DNA of 64,000 nucleotides. It comes from Nocardioides plantarum. GTDB lineage: Bacteria; Actinomycetota; Actinomycetes; Propionibacteriales; Nocardioidaceae. The translations under genes and the position numbers were made by a program. Below, piece by piece: positions 8,340 to 15,517 of this stretch. The stretch covers positions 248,001 through 312,000 of the forward strand of contig NZ_VDMS01000005.1 of NCBI RefSeq assembly GCF_006346395.1, given 5' to 3'. How positions within the stretch are numbered: the first letter of the stretch is position 1; each line of letters begins with the position of its first letter. The notes beneath the pieces are model-generated. The model saw only the letters and a program-made list of their open reading frames with translations, did not search any database and was not told where the DNA came from.

Positions 8340-9029
8340 GTGGCCCGCGCTGATCTCGACAAGCACCCGACCGACGTACGACGGATGTTCGACGGGGTGG
8401 CCAAGCGCTACGACCTGACCAACGACGTCCTCTCGCTGGGCCAGGACCGACGGTGGCGCCGCGAGGTGATCGACGCCGTCGACCCGCAGCACGGCGAGCG
8501 CGTGCTCGACCTGGCCGCCGGCACCGGCACCTCGAGCGAGCCGTTCGCCGAGCGCGGTGCGCGCGTCGTCCCGTGCGACTTCTCGCTCGGCATGCTCGAG
8601 GTGGGCAAGAGGGCCCGCCCCCACCTGCCGTTCACGGCCGGGGACGGCACCCGCCTCCCGTTCTCCGACGCGACGTTCGACGCGGTCACGATCTCGTTCG
8701 GGCTGCGCAACATCGTCGACCCGCTCGCCGGCCTGCGCGAGCTGCGCCGCGTCACCCGGCCCGGGGGTCGGCTGGTCGTCTGCGAGTTCAGCCACCCGAC
8801 GTGGGCGCCGTTCCGCACCGTCTACGTCGAGTACCTCATGAAGGCCCTGCCGCCGGTCGCGCGCGCCGTGTCGTCCGCGCCCGATGCCTACGTCTACCTC
8901 GCCGAGTCGATCCGGGCCTGGCCCGACCAGCAGGGCCTGGCCGACCTCATCGCCGAGGCGGGCTGGCGCGGCGCCGAGTGGAAGAACCTCTCCGGCGGCA
9001 TCGTCGCGCTGCACCGCGGTACCGCCTGA
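8340..9029 (+). CDS. menG: Demethylmenaquinone methyltransferase
   Basis: 229 residues. It catalyses the last step of menaquinone synthesis, SAM-dependent methylation of demethylmenaquinone. The opening DVRRMFDGVAKRYDLTNDV is characteristic of UbiE/MenG. SAM motif I is VLDLAAGTGTSS, and SFGLRNIVDPLAGLRELRRV is the family's second signature. An in-frame start at 8223 would add 39 residues that do not look like the family, so the GTG was chosen. menF lies upstream and complex I, which uses menaquinone, downstream. Confidence 0.95.
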   Translation: MARADLDKHPTDVRRMFDGVAKRYDLTNDVLSLGQDRRWRREVIDAVDPQHGERVLDLAAGTGTSSEPFAERGARVVPCDFSLGMLEVGKRARPHLPFTAGDGTRLPFSDATFDAVTISFGLRNIVDPLAGLRELRRVTRPGGRLVVCEFSHPTWAPFRTVYVEYLMKALPPVARAVSSAPDAYVYLAESIRAWPDQQGLADLIAEAGWRGAEWKNLSGGIVALHRGTA

Positions 9030-9036
9030 CCTTTCG

Positions 9037-9093
9037 CCCACGTCGGTCGAGGTGCGAAGGCCGCCAGGCCTGGGCCTCGAGACCCTCGCAGCC
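9037..9093. repeat. Dispersed 57-base intergenic repeat, copy A
   Basis: The first 21 bases and last 20 bases are almost identical to those of a second 57-base copy at 16843-16899, while the central 16 bases differ. The unit is partly self-complementary (GGTCGAGG near one end, CCTCGAGACC near the other). Here it follows menG in a 206-base gap with no gene. The rest of the gap also contains short inverted CGAAGC/GCTTCG-type repeats. Confidence 0.7.
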
Positions 9094-9235
9094 CCACTCC
9101 TGTCGTACGACGCAGCGTGGGGTCCCGGGATCGGCTGCGGTGGTTTCGACTCGCCTGTCGCGACCTCGTTCCTCGGTCGCGAAGCTCGCTCAACCTGCGC
9201 CTGAGACGCCGTGCGCTCGTGCCTCGCGCTCGGCT

Positions 9236-9994
9236 TCAGGCTTGCTGAGACCGAGCCACCAGCTTGTGCCCCAACGCCCCCGCCGAGTTGGCGTCGAGCA
9301 GGTTGGTCTGCGACTCGACCAGCCGGACGAGCGCGGAGTCGGCGCGCAGCAGCTCCGAGGACTGCATCAGGATCGTGCCCGCGCCGGTAAAGTCGTACTG
9401 GCGCTCCTCGCCCGACTCGCGCCCGAACATGCCCTGGATGCCGGCCATGAACGACTGCGCCATCCAGTTGTGGTCGTAGTGGACCGACGGGGACGGGCAG
9501 TCGGCCCAGCCGAGCAGCGCGTCGGGGTCGGCTCGGAACGGCGGCTCGACGAAGATCACCGGGCCCACCGAGGAGGCCAGGAACTTGCCCGTGCCGATGA
9601 GCGTCAGGAACCCCGGCACGATCGACTGCTTGAGCTCGAGGCCGGTCTCGAAGGCCAGCAGGTTCTTGGCCTTGATGGTCAGGTTGCCGACCTCGAGGTC
9701 GTAGGAGTTGATGTCGTTGCCCCGGTCGCCGATGACCAGCTTGCCCCGGCCCGAGGCGACGACCCAGTCCTGGGTGTAGAGCGGCGAGGAGAAGCGCGAC
9801 GCCACCCACGCGGCGCGCGAGGCGAACGCCGCGACGCCGGCGAAGTCGACGTTGCCGTAGTAGGCGATCATCGCGCCCGCGGCGGTGAACCACTCGCCGT
9901 CGAGGTCGATGCAGAACGAGTAGCTGTTGACGTTGTCGTTGGACGGCAGGGACTGGGCGTCGTAGACGGTGGAGCCGCCGGGAACGTTGATCAT
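9236..9994 (-). CDS. AIM24 family protein, third of three
   Basis: 252 residues, the longest of three neighbouring AIM24 (DUF124) proteins. The family forms a double-stranded beta-helix fold. In yeast the namesake is mitochondrial; bacterial members have no settled function. AIM24-like blocks are visible as GAMIAYYGNVDF, GRGKLVIGDRG and the long beta-rich middle. The start ATG overlaps the stop of the preceding AIM24 gene (base 9994), which indicates translational coupling. Confidence 0.88.
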   Translation of the reverse strand: MINVPGGSTVYDAQSLPSNDNVNSYSFCIDLDGEWFTAAGAMIAYYGNVDFAGVAAFASRAAWVASRFSSPLYTQDWVVASGRGKLVIGDRGNDINSYDLEVGNLTIKAKNLLAFETGLELKQSIVPGFLTLIGTGKFLASSVGPVIFVEPPFRADPDALLGWADCPSPSVHYDHNWMAQSFMAGIQGMFGRESGEERQYDFTGAGTILMQSSELLRADSALVRLVESQTNLLDANSAGALGHKLVARSQQA

Positions 9995-10635
9995 CAGAAC
10001 TTCTCCTCCGAGGCCTGGACGTAGACCCGGCCGTGGCCGGTGCAGTGGAGCTGGGTCGCCTCGCCGGAGCCCCGACCGACGACGTCGCGGACGCCGCCGC
10101 TGACCTTGAAGCCGATCTGCAGTGCGCCGACGTGGCCGACGTAGGCCTGCGGGTCGACGCCGACCATGCCGCTGCCGTCGAGGGGGATCTCGAACGTGCC
10201 GCCGTGCGAGAGCAGCGCGACCGAGCCGGTGCCGCTCACCTTGGTGGTGAACAGGCCCTGGCCCGACACGGCGCCGCGCACGGCCTGGCGGATGCCGCCG
10301 GAGCCGATCATCTCGACCGAGGTCGAGAGGTTGGCGTGGTGTGCGAGCAGCCGGTCGGCCTCGACCGTGAGGGTCTCGTTGTGGAGCTGCACGAGGGTCA
10401 CGTAGAGGCCGCGGAAGCCGTAGAGGGCGTTGCCCTGGCCCTCCGCGACCATCATCGCGACGCTCTCGCCCTGCATGGCGCGCCCGACCATGCCCCCGAC
10501 GCCGCCGGCGCCGCTGATCGGACGGAACGTGATGCCGCCGGAGTAGCCCAGCATCGCGCCGCGCCGGGCGATCACCTCGCCCCCGGGCGCGACGTCGGTG
10601 CGGATCACCTTCTTGTTGACCTGCTCGAAGCTCAT
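9994..10635 (-). CDS. AIM24 family protein, second of three
   Basis: 213 residues. AIM24 blocks include GAMLGYSGGITF near the N-terminus, GLYVTLVQLHNETLTVEADRLL in the middle and GEATQLHCTGHGRVYVQ at the C-terminus, all shared with the first paralogue. There is no signal peptide or membrane segment, so it is probably cytoplasmic or peripheral. It starts seven bases after the stop of the first AIM24 gene. Confidence 0.88.
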   Translation of the reverse strand: MSFEQVNKKVIRTDVAPGGEVIARRGAMLGYSGGITFRPISGAGGVGGMVGRAMQGESVAMMVAEGQGNALYGFRGLYVTLVQLHNETLTVEADRLLAHHANLSTSVEMIGSGGIRQAVRGAVSGQGLFTTKVSGTGSVALLSHGGTFEIPLDGSGMVGVDPQAYVGHVGALQIGFKVSGGVRDVVGRGSGEATQLHCTGHGRVYVQASEEKF

Positions 10636-10642
10636 CGTCGGA

Positions 10643-11260
10643 TCACCTCTCCGCGGGCTGGATGTAGACGGTGCCCTGGCCCTCGAACCGCAGGCTGAAC
10701 GGCTCGCCGCCGCCCTCGCCGACCAGGCTGCGCCAGGTGACGCCGGAGACCAGCGACATCTGCAGCTGGCCGGTGCTGGCGACGTAGGCGTCGGGATCGA
10801 CGACCAGCGGCATCCCCGGGGCGACGGCCAGCGGGATCATCGGGCCGTCGGACATGATCGCGCACTGCCCCGAGCCGGTGACCGACGTCGTCGCCAGGCC
10901 CTGGCCCGACGTCATGCCGCGCAGGCCGGCGAACTGCACGTCGAGCTTGAGGCCGTCGGTCACCGCGAGGATGTGCTCGGACTCGACCGTGAGCTTGTCG
11001 TTGTCGAGCTGGACCACCGTGACGTCGAGGGCGTCCTGGGCGAGGTAGACCCGGCCCTGGCCCTGGCACTCCATCAGGGTGATGCTCTCGCCCGCCACCC
11101 GCTGGCGCACGGCGGCGCGGAAGCCTCCACCGCCGCCCATCCCGGCGTGCTTGAAGGTGACGTTGCCGGTGTAGGCGACCATCGCGCCCTGGGCGGCGCG
11201 CACGCTGTCGCCGGTGAGGTCGGCGTGCAGCACCTTCTTGTCGGCGGTGAGGGTCGCCAT
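10643..11260 (-). CDS. AIM24 family protein, first of three
   Basis: 205 residues from an ATG at 11260 that is preceded by GGGAGG at good spacing. Upstream in-frame codons up to 11389 lack a ribosome binding site and do not look like the family. Motifs are GAMVAYTGNVTF, GQGRVYLAQDALDVTVVQ and the C-terminal EGQGTVYIQ. It is the first gene of a three-gene operon and is divergent from nuoA. Clear similarity between the first and second copies suggests tandem duplication. Confidence 0.88.
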   Translation of the reverse strand: MATLTADKKVLHADLTGDSVRAAQGAMVAYTGNVTFKHAGMGGGGGFRAAVRQRVAGESITLMECQGQGRVYLAQDALDVTVVQLDNDKLTVESEHILAVTDGLKLDVQFAGLRGMTSGQGLATTSVTGSGQCAIMSDGPMIPLAVAPGMPLVVDPDAYVASTGQLQMSLVSGVTWRSLVGEGGGEPFSLRFEGQGTVYIQPAER

Positions 11261-11452
11261 CGGGCCTCCCGTGCTCGTCGTACGTCGTCGGACGCTTCGG
11301 ACTGTGTCGAGGCGCACCATAACCACACCACGGCACGGGTAACCCCCGGTCCGGGCGACGGCGTGGTGACATCGCCGTGACGACGTCAATTAGACAACGT
11401 CCGAGTGGCCTAAATCCGCAGGTCAGGAGCCGATTTCGGCGTCCTACCCGGG

Positions 11453-11482
11453 TGTGACGCGGGCCGTGCGGAGTGGCAGTAT
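11453..11482 (+). promoter_or_regulatory. Candidate nuo operon promoter
   Basis: TGTGAC at 11453-11458 and CAGTAT at 11477-11482 are separated by 18 bases, an acceptable sigma-A-like arrangement. The predicted transcript start falls just upstream of the Rex-like site, so a bound repressor would block initiation or early elongation. Confidence 0.35.
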
Positions 11483-11496
11483 GAGCCACGCGCGCC

Positions 11497-11514
11497 TCGT
11501 GATTCGATTCACAA
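11497..11514. promoter_or_regulatory. Candidate Rex operator upstream of nuoA
   Basis: TCGTGATTCGATTCACAA matches the actinobacterial Rex site TTGTGAANNNNTTCACAA at 12 of its 14 specified bases. Rex senses the NADH/NAD+ ratio and is known to control nuo genes in Streptomyces. The site is 55 bases before the nuoA start. No rex gene is in the window. Confidence 0.6.
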
Positions 11515-11569
11515 AGTCACATGGATCACACCGCGGACCCGGGCGCCGACACTCGAAGGGAACAGCCGG

Positions 11570-11932
11570 ATGGACCTCTACACCCCCGTCCTCGTGCTGG
11601 CGGCACTTGCGGCCATCTTCGCGATCGGATCGATCGCCACGAGCGCGTTCGTGATCGGCCCACGCCGCTACAACCGGGCCAAGCTCGACTCCTACGAGTG
11701 CGGCATCGAGCCCACGCCGCAGCCGGTCGGCGGCGGCCGGTTCCCGGTGAAGTACTACATCATCGCGATGCTCTTCATCGTCTTCGACATCGAGATCATC
11801 TTCCTCTACCCGTGGGCCGTGAACTTCGACGCGATGGCCGTCTTCGGGCTCGTCGAGATGGTCCTCTTCGTCGCCACCGTCTTCGTCGCCTACGCCTACG
11901 TATGGCGCCGCGGCGGGCTCGACTGGGACTGA
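11570..11932 (+). CDS. nuoA: NADH-quinone oxidoreductase subunit A
   Basis: 120 residues, three membrane helices. The conserved loop YNRAKLDSYECGIEPTPQP, with the cysteine near the quinone site, and the acidic second helix FDIEIIFLYPW identify it. It belongs to the membrane arm of complex I at the junction with the peripheral arm. It is the first gene of the fourteen-gene nuo operon and is separated from nuoB by 78 bases that contain a short tandem repeat. Confidence 0.97.
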   Translation: MDLYTPVLVLAALAAIFAIGSIATSAFVIGPRRYNRAKLDSYECGIEPTPQPVGGGRFPVKYYIIAMLFIVFDIEIIFLYPWAVNFDAMAVFGLVEMVLFVATVFVAYAYVWRRGGLDWD

Positions 11933-11950
11933 CGTCCCACCACCACACGT

Positions 11951-11983
11951 CGAGCACACGCCGAGCACACGCCGAGCACAAAC
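11951..11983 (+). repeat. Three tandem 11-base units between nuoA and nuoB
   Basis: CGAGCACACGC is repeated three times, the last copy ending in AAAC. It occupies much of the only sizeable gap in the first part of the nuo operon. Confidence 0.75.
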
Positions 11984-12010
11984 CGCGCAGGACACCAGGG
12001 AGTCTGAGCA

Positions 12011-12565
12011 ATGGGTATCGAGGAGAAGCTGCCGAGCGGCGTGCTGCTCAGCACCGTCGAGGGTCTCGCCGGCTACATGCGCAAGGCGAGCTTCTGGCCG
12101 GCCACCTTCGGCCTGGCCTGCTGCGCCATCGAGATGATGACCAGCGGTGGTCCCAAGTACGACCTGGCCCGCTTCGGCATGGAGGTCTTCCGGGCCAGCC
12201 CGCGCCAGGCCGACCTGATGATCGTGGCCGGCCGCGTGAGCCAGAAGATGGCTCCGGTCCTGCGCCAGATCTACGACCAGATGCCCGAGCCCAAGTGGGT
12301 GCTCGCGATGGGCGTGTGCGCCAGCAGCGGCGGCATGTTCAACAACTACGCCATCGTCCAGGGCGTCGACCACGTCGTGCCGGTCGACATGTACCTCCCC
12401 GGCTGCCCGCCCCGGCCCGAGATGCTCATCGACGCCATCCTCAAGCTCCACGACCAGGTCCAGGCCACCAAGATGGGTGCCAACCGCCAGGCCGAGATCG
12501 TCGAGCTCGAGACCTCCGCCCTCCGGGCGCTGCCCACCTCGCAGATGAAGGGCCTGCTCCGCTGA
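12011..12565 (+). CDS. nuoB: NADH-quinone oxidoreductase subunit B
   Basis: 184 residues. It carries the N2 [4Fe-4S] cluster that passes electrons to quinone. The ligands are visible: the adjacent pair in GLACCAIEMM, the cysteine in VCASSGG and that in GCPPRPEML. It sits between NuoD and the membrane arm. Its TGA overlaps the nuoC ATG by one base. Confidence 0.97.
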   Translation: MGIEEKLPSGVLLSTVEGLAGYMRKASFWPATFGLACCAIEMMTSGGPKYDLARFGMEVFRASPRQADLMIVAGRVSQKMAPVLRQIYDQMPEPKWVLAMGVCASSGGMFNNYAIVQGVDHVVPVDMYLPGCPPRPEMLIDAILKLHDQVQATKMGANRQAEIVELETSALRALPTSQMKGLLR

Positions 12566-13278
12566 TGGCTGACGAGGACAAGACCACCGGCCCCGACCAG
12601 TCCGGTCCCGAGGACGACAAGACCCCCGCCACCACCGCCGAGGAGGTGCGCGCTGTCGGTGCGCGCACCGGCATGTTCGGCGTGCGCGGCAGCGGCGACA
12701 CCAGTGGCTACGGCGGTCTGGTCGCCCCGATCGTCTATCCCGGAGCCGCCCAGCGGCCCTTCGGTGGCTGGTACGACGAGGTCGCCGACGCGCTCGAGAC
12801 CGTCACCTCGTTGGGTCGCGTCGTGGTCCACCGCGGCGAGATCACCTTCCACGTGCGCCGCGAGGACCTCCTGGCCACCGCCCGCCACCTGCGCGACGAC
12901 CCGCGGCTGCGCTTCGAGCTGCTCAGCGGGGTCAGCGGGGTCCACTACCCCGACGACGCCGGCGCCGAGCTGCACGTCGTCCACCACCTGCTCTCGATGA
13001 CCCACAACCGCCGGATCCGGCTCGAGGTCAGCGTCCCCGACAGCGACCCACACCTGCCGTCGGTCGTCGAGATCTACCCGACCGCCGACTGGCACGAGCG
13101 CGAGACCTGGGACATGTTCGGCATCGTCTTCGACGGTCACCCCGCCCTCACCCGGATCCTCATGCCCGACGACTGGCCGGGCCACCCGCAGCGCAAGGAC
13201 TACCCCCTCGGCGGCATCCCCGTCGAGTACAAGGGCGGCACCATCCCGCCGCCCGACCAGCGGAGGTCGTACAACTGA
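12565..13278 (+). CDS. nuoC: NADH-quinone oxidoreductase subunit C
   Basis: 237 residues. About 60 N-terminal residues are polar and variable. The conserved 30-kDa subunit domain follows, ending in the signature WHERETWDMFGIVFDGHP and the PLGGIPVEYKGG tail. It packs against NuoD in the peripheral arm. The ATG overlaps the nuoB stop by one base, and the stop overlaps the nuoD start region, so translation of nuoB-C-D is probably coupled. Confidence 0.96.
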   Translation: MADEDKTTGPDQSGPEDDKTPATTAEEVRAVGARTGMFGVRGSGDTSGYGGLVAPIVYPGAAQRPFGGWYDEVADALETVTSLGRVVVHRGEITFHVRREDLLATARHLRDDPRLRFELLSGVSGVHYPDDAGAELHVVHHLLSMTHNRRIRLEVSVPDSDPHLPSVVEIYPTADWHERETWDMFGIVFDGHPALTRILMPDDWPGHPQRKDYPLGGIPVEYKGGTIPPPDQRRSYN

Positions 13279-14636
13279 TGAGTACCACCGACAACAGCCA
13301 GCACGACGTCTACGCGGGTGCCGACGAGACCGCCGAGGGCAAGGTCTTCACCGTCACCGGTCGCGACTGGGACGAGATCGTCGAGGGCCTGTCCGGGGTC
13401 GAGGGCGTCGAGGAGCGCGTCGTCGTCAACATGGGTCCGCAGCACCCGTCGACGCACGGCGTGCTCCGCCTGATCCTCGAGATCGAGGGCGAGACGGTCA
13501 CCGAGGCCCGCTGCGGCATCGGCTACCTGCACACCGGCATCGAGAAGAACATGGAGTTCCGCTCCTGGGTGCAGGGCACCACGTTCGTCACCCGGATGGA
13601 CTACCTGTCGCCGTTCTTCAACGAGGCGACCTACTGCCTGGGCGTCGAGCGCCTGCTCGACATCGAGGACCAGATCCCCGAGAAGGCCAACGTCATGCGG
13701 GTGCTCCTCATGGAGCTCAACCGCATCTCCTCCCACCTCGTCTGCATCGCCACCGGGGGCATGGAGATCGGTGCTCTCACCGTGATGACCATCGGGTTCC
13801 GCGAGCGTGAGCTGGTGCTCGACCTGTTCGAGCTGATCACCGGTCTGCGCATGAACCACGCGTTCATCCGCCCCGGCGGCGTGGCCCAGGACCTCCCGCC
13901 GGGTGCCCTCGACGAGATCCGCGGCTTCGTGGCGCTGATGAAGAAGCGTCTGCCCGAGTACGCCGCCCTGTGCAACGCCAACCCGATCTTCAAGGCCCGC
14001 CTCGAGGGCGTCGGCCACCTCGAGCTCGACGGGTGCCTGGCCCTCGGCCTGACGGGTCCGCCGCTGCGGGCGACCGGTTACCCGTGGGACCTGCGCAAGT
14101 CCGAGCCCTACAGCGGCTACGAGACCTACGACTTCGACGTCCAGACGTGGGACACGTGCGATGCCTACGGCCGCTTCCGGGTCCGGCTCAACGAGATGTG
14201 GGAGTCCCTCAAGCTCATCGAGCAGGCGGCCGAGCGGCTCGCCGGCCTCGAGGGTGCCCCAGTGATGGTCGCCGACAAGAAGATCGCCTGGCCCAGCCAG
14301 CTCGCGATCGGCAGCGACGGCATGGGCAACAGCCTCGACCACATCCGCCACATCATGGGCGAGTCGATGGAAGCCCTCATCCACCACTTCAAGCTGGTCA
14401 CCGAGGGCTTCCGGGTCCCGCCCGGCCAGGCCTACGTGCCGATCGAGTCGCCGCGTGGCGAGCTCGGCGCCCACGTGGTCTCCGACGGGGGCACCCGCCC
14501 GTTCCGCACCCACTTCCGCGACCCGTCCTTCACCAACCTGCAGGCCACCAGCGTGATGAGCGAGGGCGGCCAGGTCGCCGACGTCATCGTCGCCATCGCC
14601 TCGATCGACCCCGTGATGGGAGGCGTCGACCGATGA
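13278..14636 (+). CDS. nuoD: NADH-quinone oxidoreductase subunit D
   Basis: 452 residues. This 49-kDa subunit lines the quinone cavity with NuoB. Recognisable blocks are NMGPQHPSTHGVLR (start of the core), YLHTGIEKNME, the ELNRISSHL region and the C-terminal IVAIASIDPVMGGVDR. An N-terminal extension of about 45 residues precedes the core and is common in actinobacteria. The stop overlaps the nuoE ATG by four bases. Confidence 0.97.
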   Translation: MSTTDNSQHDVYAGADETAEGKVFTVTGRDWDEIVEGLSGVEGVEERVVVNMGPQHPSTHGVLRLILEIEGETVTEARCGIGYLHTGIEKNMEFRSWVQGTTFVTRMDYLSPFFNEATYCLGVERLLDIEDQIPEKANVMRVLLMELNRISSHLVCIATGGMEIGALTVMTIGFRERELVLDLFELITGLRMNHAFIRPGGVAQDLPPGALDEIRGFVALMKKRLPEYAALCNANPIFKARLEGVGHLELDGCLALGLTGPPLRATGYPWDLRKSEPYSGYETYDFDVQTWDTCDAYGRFRVRLNEMWESLKLIEQAAERLAGLEGAPVMVADKKIAWPSQLAIGSDGMGNSLDHIRHIMGESMEALIHHFKLVTEGFRVPPGQAYVPIESPRGELGAHVVSDGGTRPFRTHFRDPSFTNLQATSVMSEGGQVADVIVAIASIDPVMGGVDR

Positions 14637-15457
14637 GCCTCAGCACCGAGACCCGCGCCGAGCTGGTCGAGATCGCCGGCCGCTACCCGCAGAAGCGTTC
14701 CGGCCTGCTGCCCATGCTCCACCTCGTGCAGGCCTCCGAGGGGCGCATCACGCCCGAGGGGATCGAGGCCTGCGCCGAGATCCTGGAGATCTCCGCCGCC
14801 GACGTCAGCGGCGTCGCGACGTTCTACACGATGTACAAGCGTCGCCCCGTGGGCGACTACCACGTCGGGGTCTGCACCAACACGCTGTGCGCGGTGATGG
14901 GCGGCGACGAGATCTTCGCGACGCTCAAGGACCACCTCGACGTCGGCAACGACGAGACCACCGACGACGGCAAGATCACGCTCGAGCACGTCGAGTGCAA
15001 CGCGGCCTGCGACTACGCCCCGGTGATGATGGTCAACTGGGAGTTCATGGACAACCAGACCCCGCAGTCGGCGGTCCAGCTGGTCGACGACCTGCGCGCC
15101 GGCGCCGAGGTCCACTCCACCCGCGGTCCGCGACTGTGCACCTGGCGCGAGGCCGAGCGCGTGCTCGCCGGGTTCCCCGACGGCCTGGCAGGCGAGGGCC
15201 CCTCGGCCGGTCCGGCGTCCCTGGTCGGGCTCGGCATCGCCCGCGAGCGCGGCTGGACCGCCCCCGAGGCGGAGTCCGAGCGTCCCCTCGCGGCCGGCGA
15301 CGGCGGCGACGGCGACCCGGCCCCCGCCGTACCGACCGAGAAGTCGGAGCAGCGGCAGGCGGTCGCCGAGTCCGGTGACTCCACCGCCAAGCAGGCGGCG
15401 GCCGAGGAGCAGAGCCCGACCAGCGAGACCGCAGCCGAGAAGACCGAGGCGGACTGA
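14633..15457 (+). CDS. nuoE: NADH-quinone oxidoreductase subunit E with long C-terminal tail
   Basis: 274 residues. The conserved core (about 1-180) binds the N1a [2Fe-2S] cluster through CTNTLC and ECNAACDY. It works with NuoF in the NADH dehydrogenase module. After the core there are about 90 residues of low-complexity sequence rich in Ala, Glu, Ser and Gly (from about residue 185), with no visible domain. Such tails occur in actinobacterial NuoE proteins. The start overlaps the nuoD stop. Confidence 0.95.
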   Translation: MSLSTETRAELVEIAGRYPQKRSGLLPMLHLVQASEGRITPEGIEACAEILEISAADVSGVATFYTMYKRRPVGDYHVGVCTNTLCAVMGGDEIFATLKDHLDVGNDETTDDGKITLEHVECNAACDYAPVMMVNWEFMDNQTPQSAVQLVDDLRAGAEVHSTRGPRLCTWREAERVLAGFPDGLAGEGPSAGPASLVGLGIARERGWTAPEAESERPLAAGDGGDGDPAPAVPTEKSEQRQAVAESGDSTAKQAAAEEQSPTSETAAEKTEAD

Positions 15458-15463
15458 TGACTG

Positions 15464-15502
15464 CACGTCGAGACGCTCGCTTCGCTCGCTCCTCAGTGAC
15501 CG
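15464..15502. repeat. Palindromic intergenic repeat between nuoE and nuoF
   Basis: A short self-complementary stretch (GAGACGCTCGC followed by TTCGCTCGCTCC) fills the nuoE-nuoF gap. It is like the dispersed hairpin repeats common in Nocardioides-type genomes. It lies inside an otherwise tightly packed operon and could form an RNA hairpin before the nuoF ribosome binding site. Confidence 0.5.
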
Positions 15503-15517
15503 TTGGAAGGACACTTC

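Larger units (their letters stand above)
11261..11569. other. Divergent regulatory gap between the AIM24 operon and nuoA
   Basis: 309 bases with no convincing gene. Its nuoA-proximal half holds a possible promoter (11453-11482) and a strong candidate Rex operator (11497-11514). The AIM24-proximal half contains an A/C-rich stretch (around 11320-11340) but no clear promoter that I can name. Confidence 0.6.

Noticed and set aside
15503..15517. TTG start for nuoF.
   Set aside because: The GGAAGGA ribosome binding site lies after this TTG and is well placed for the GTG at 15518.
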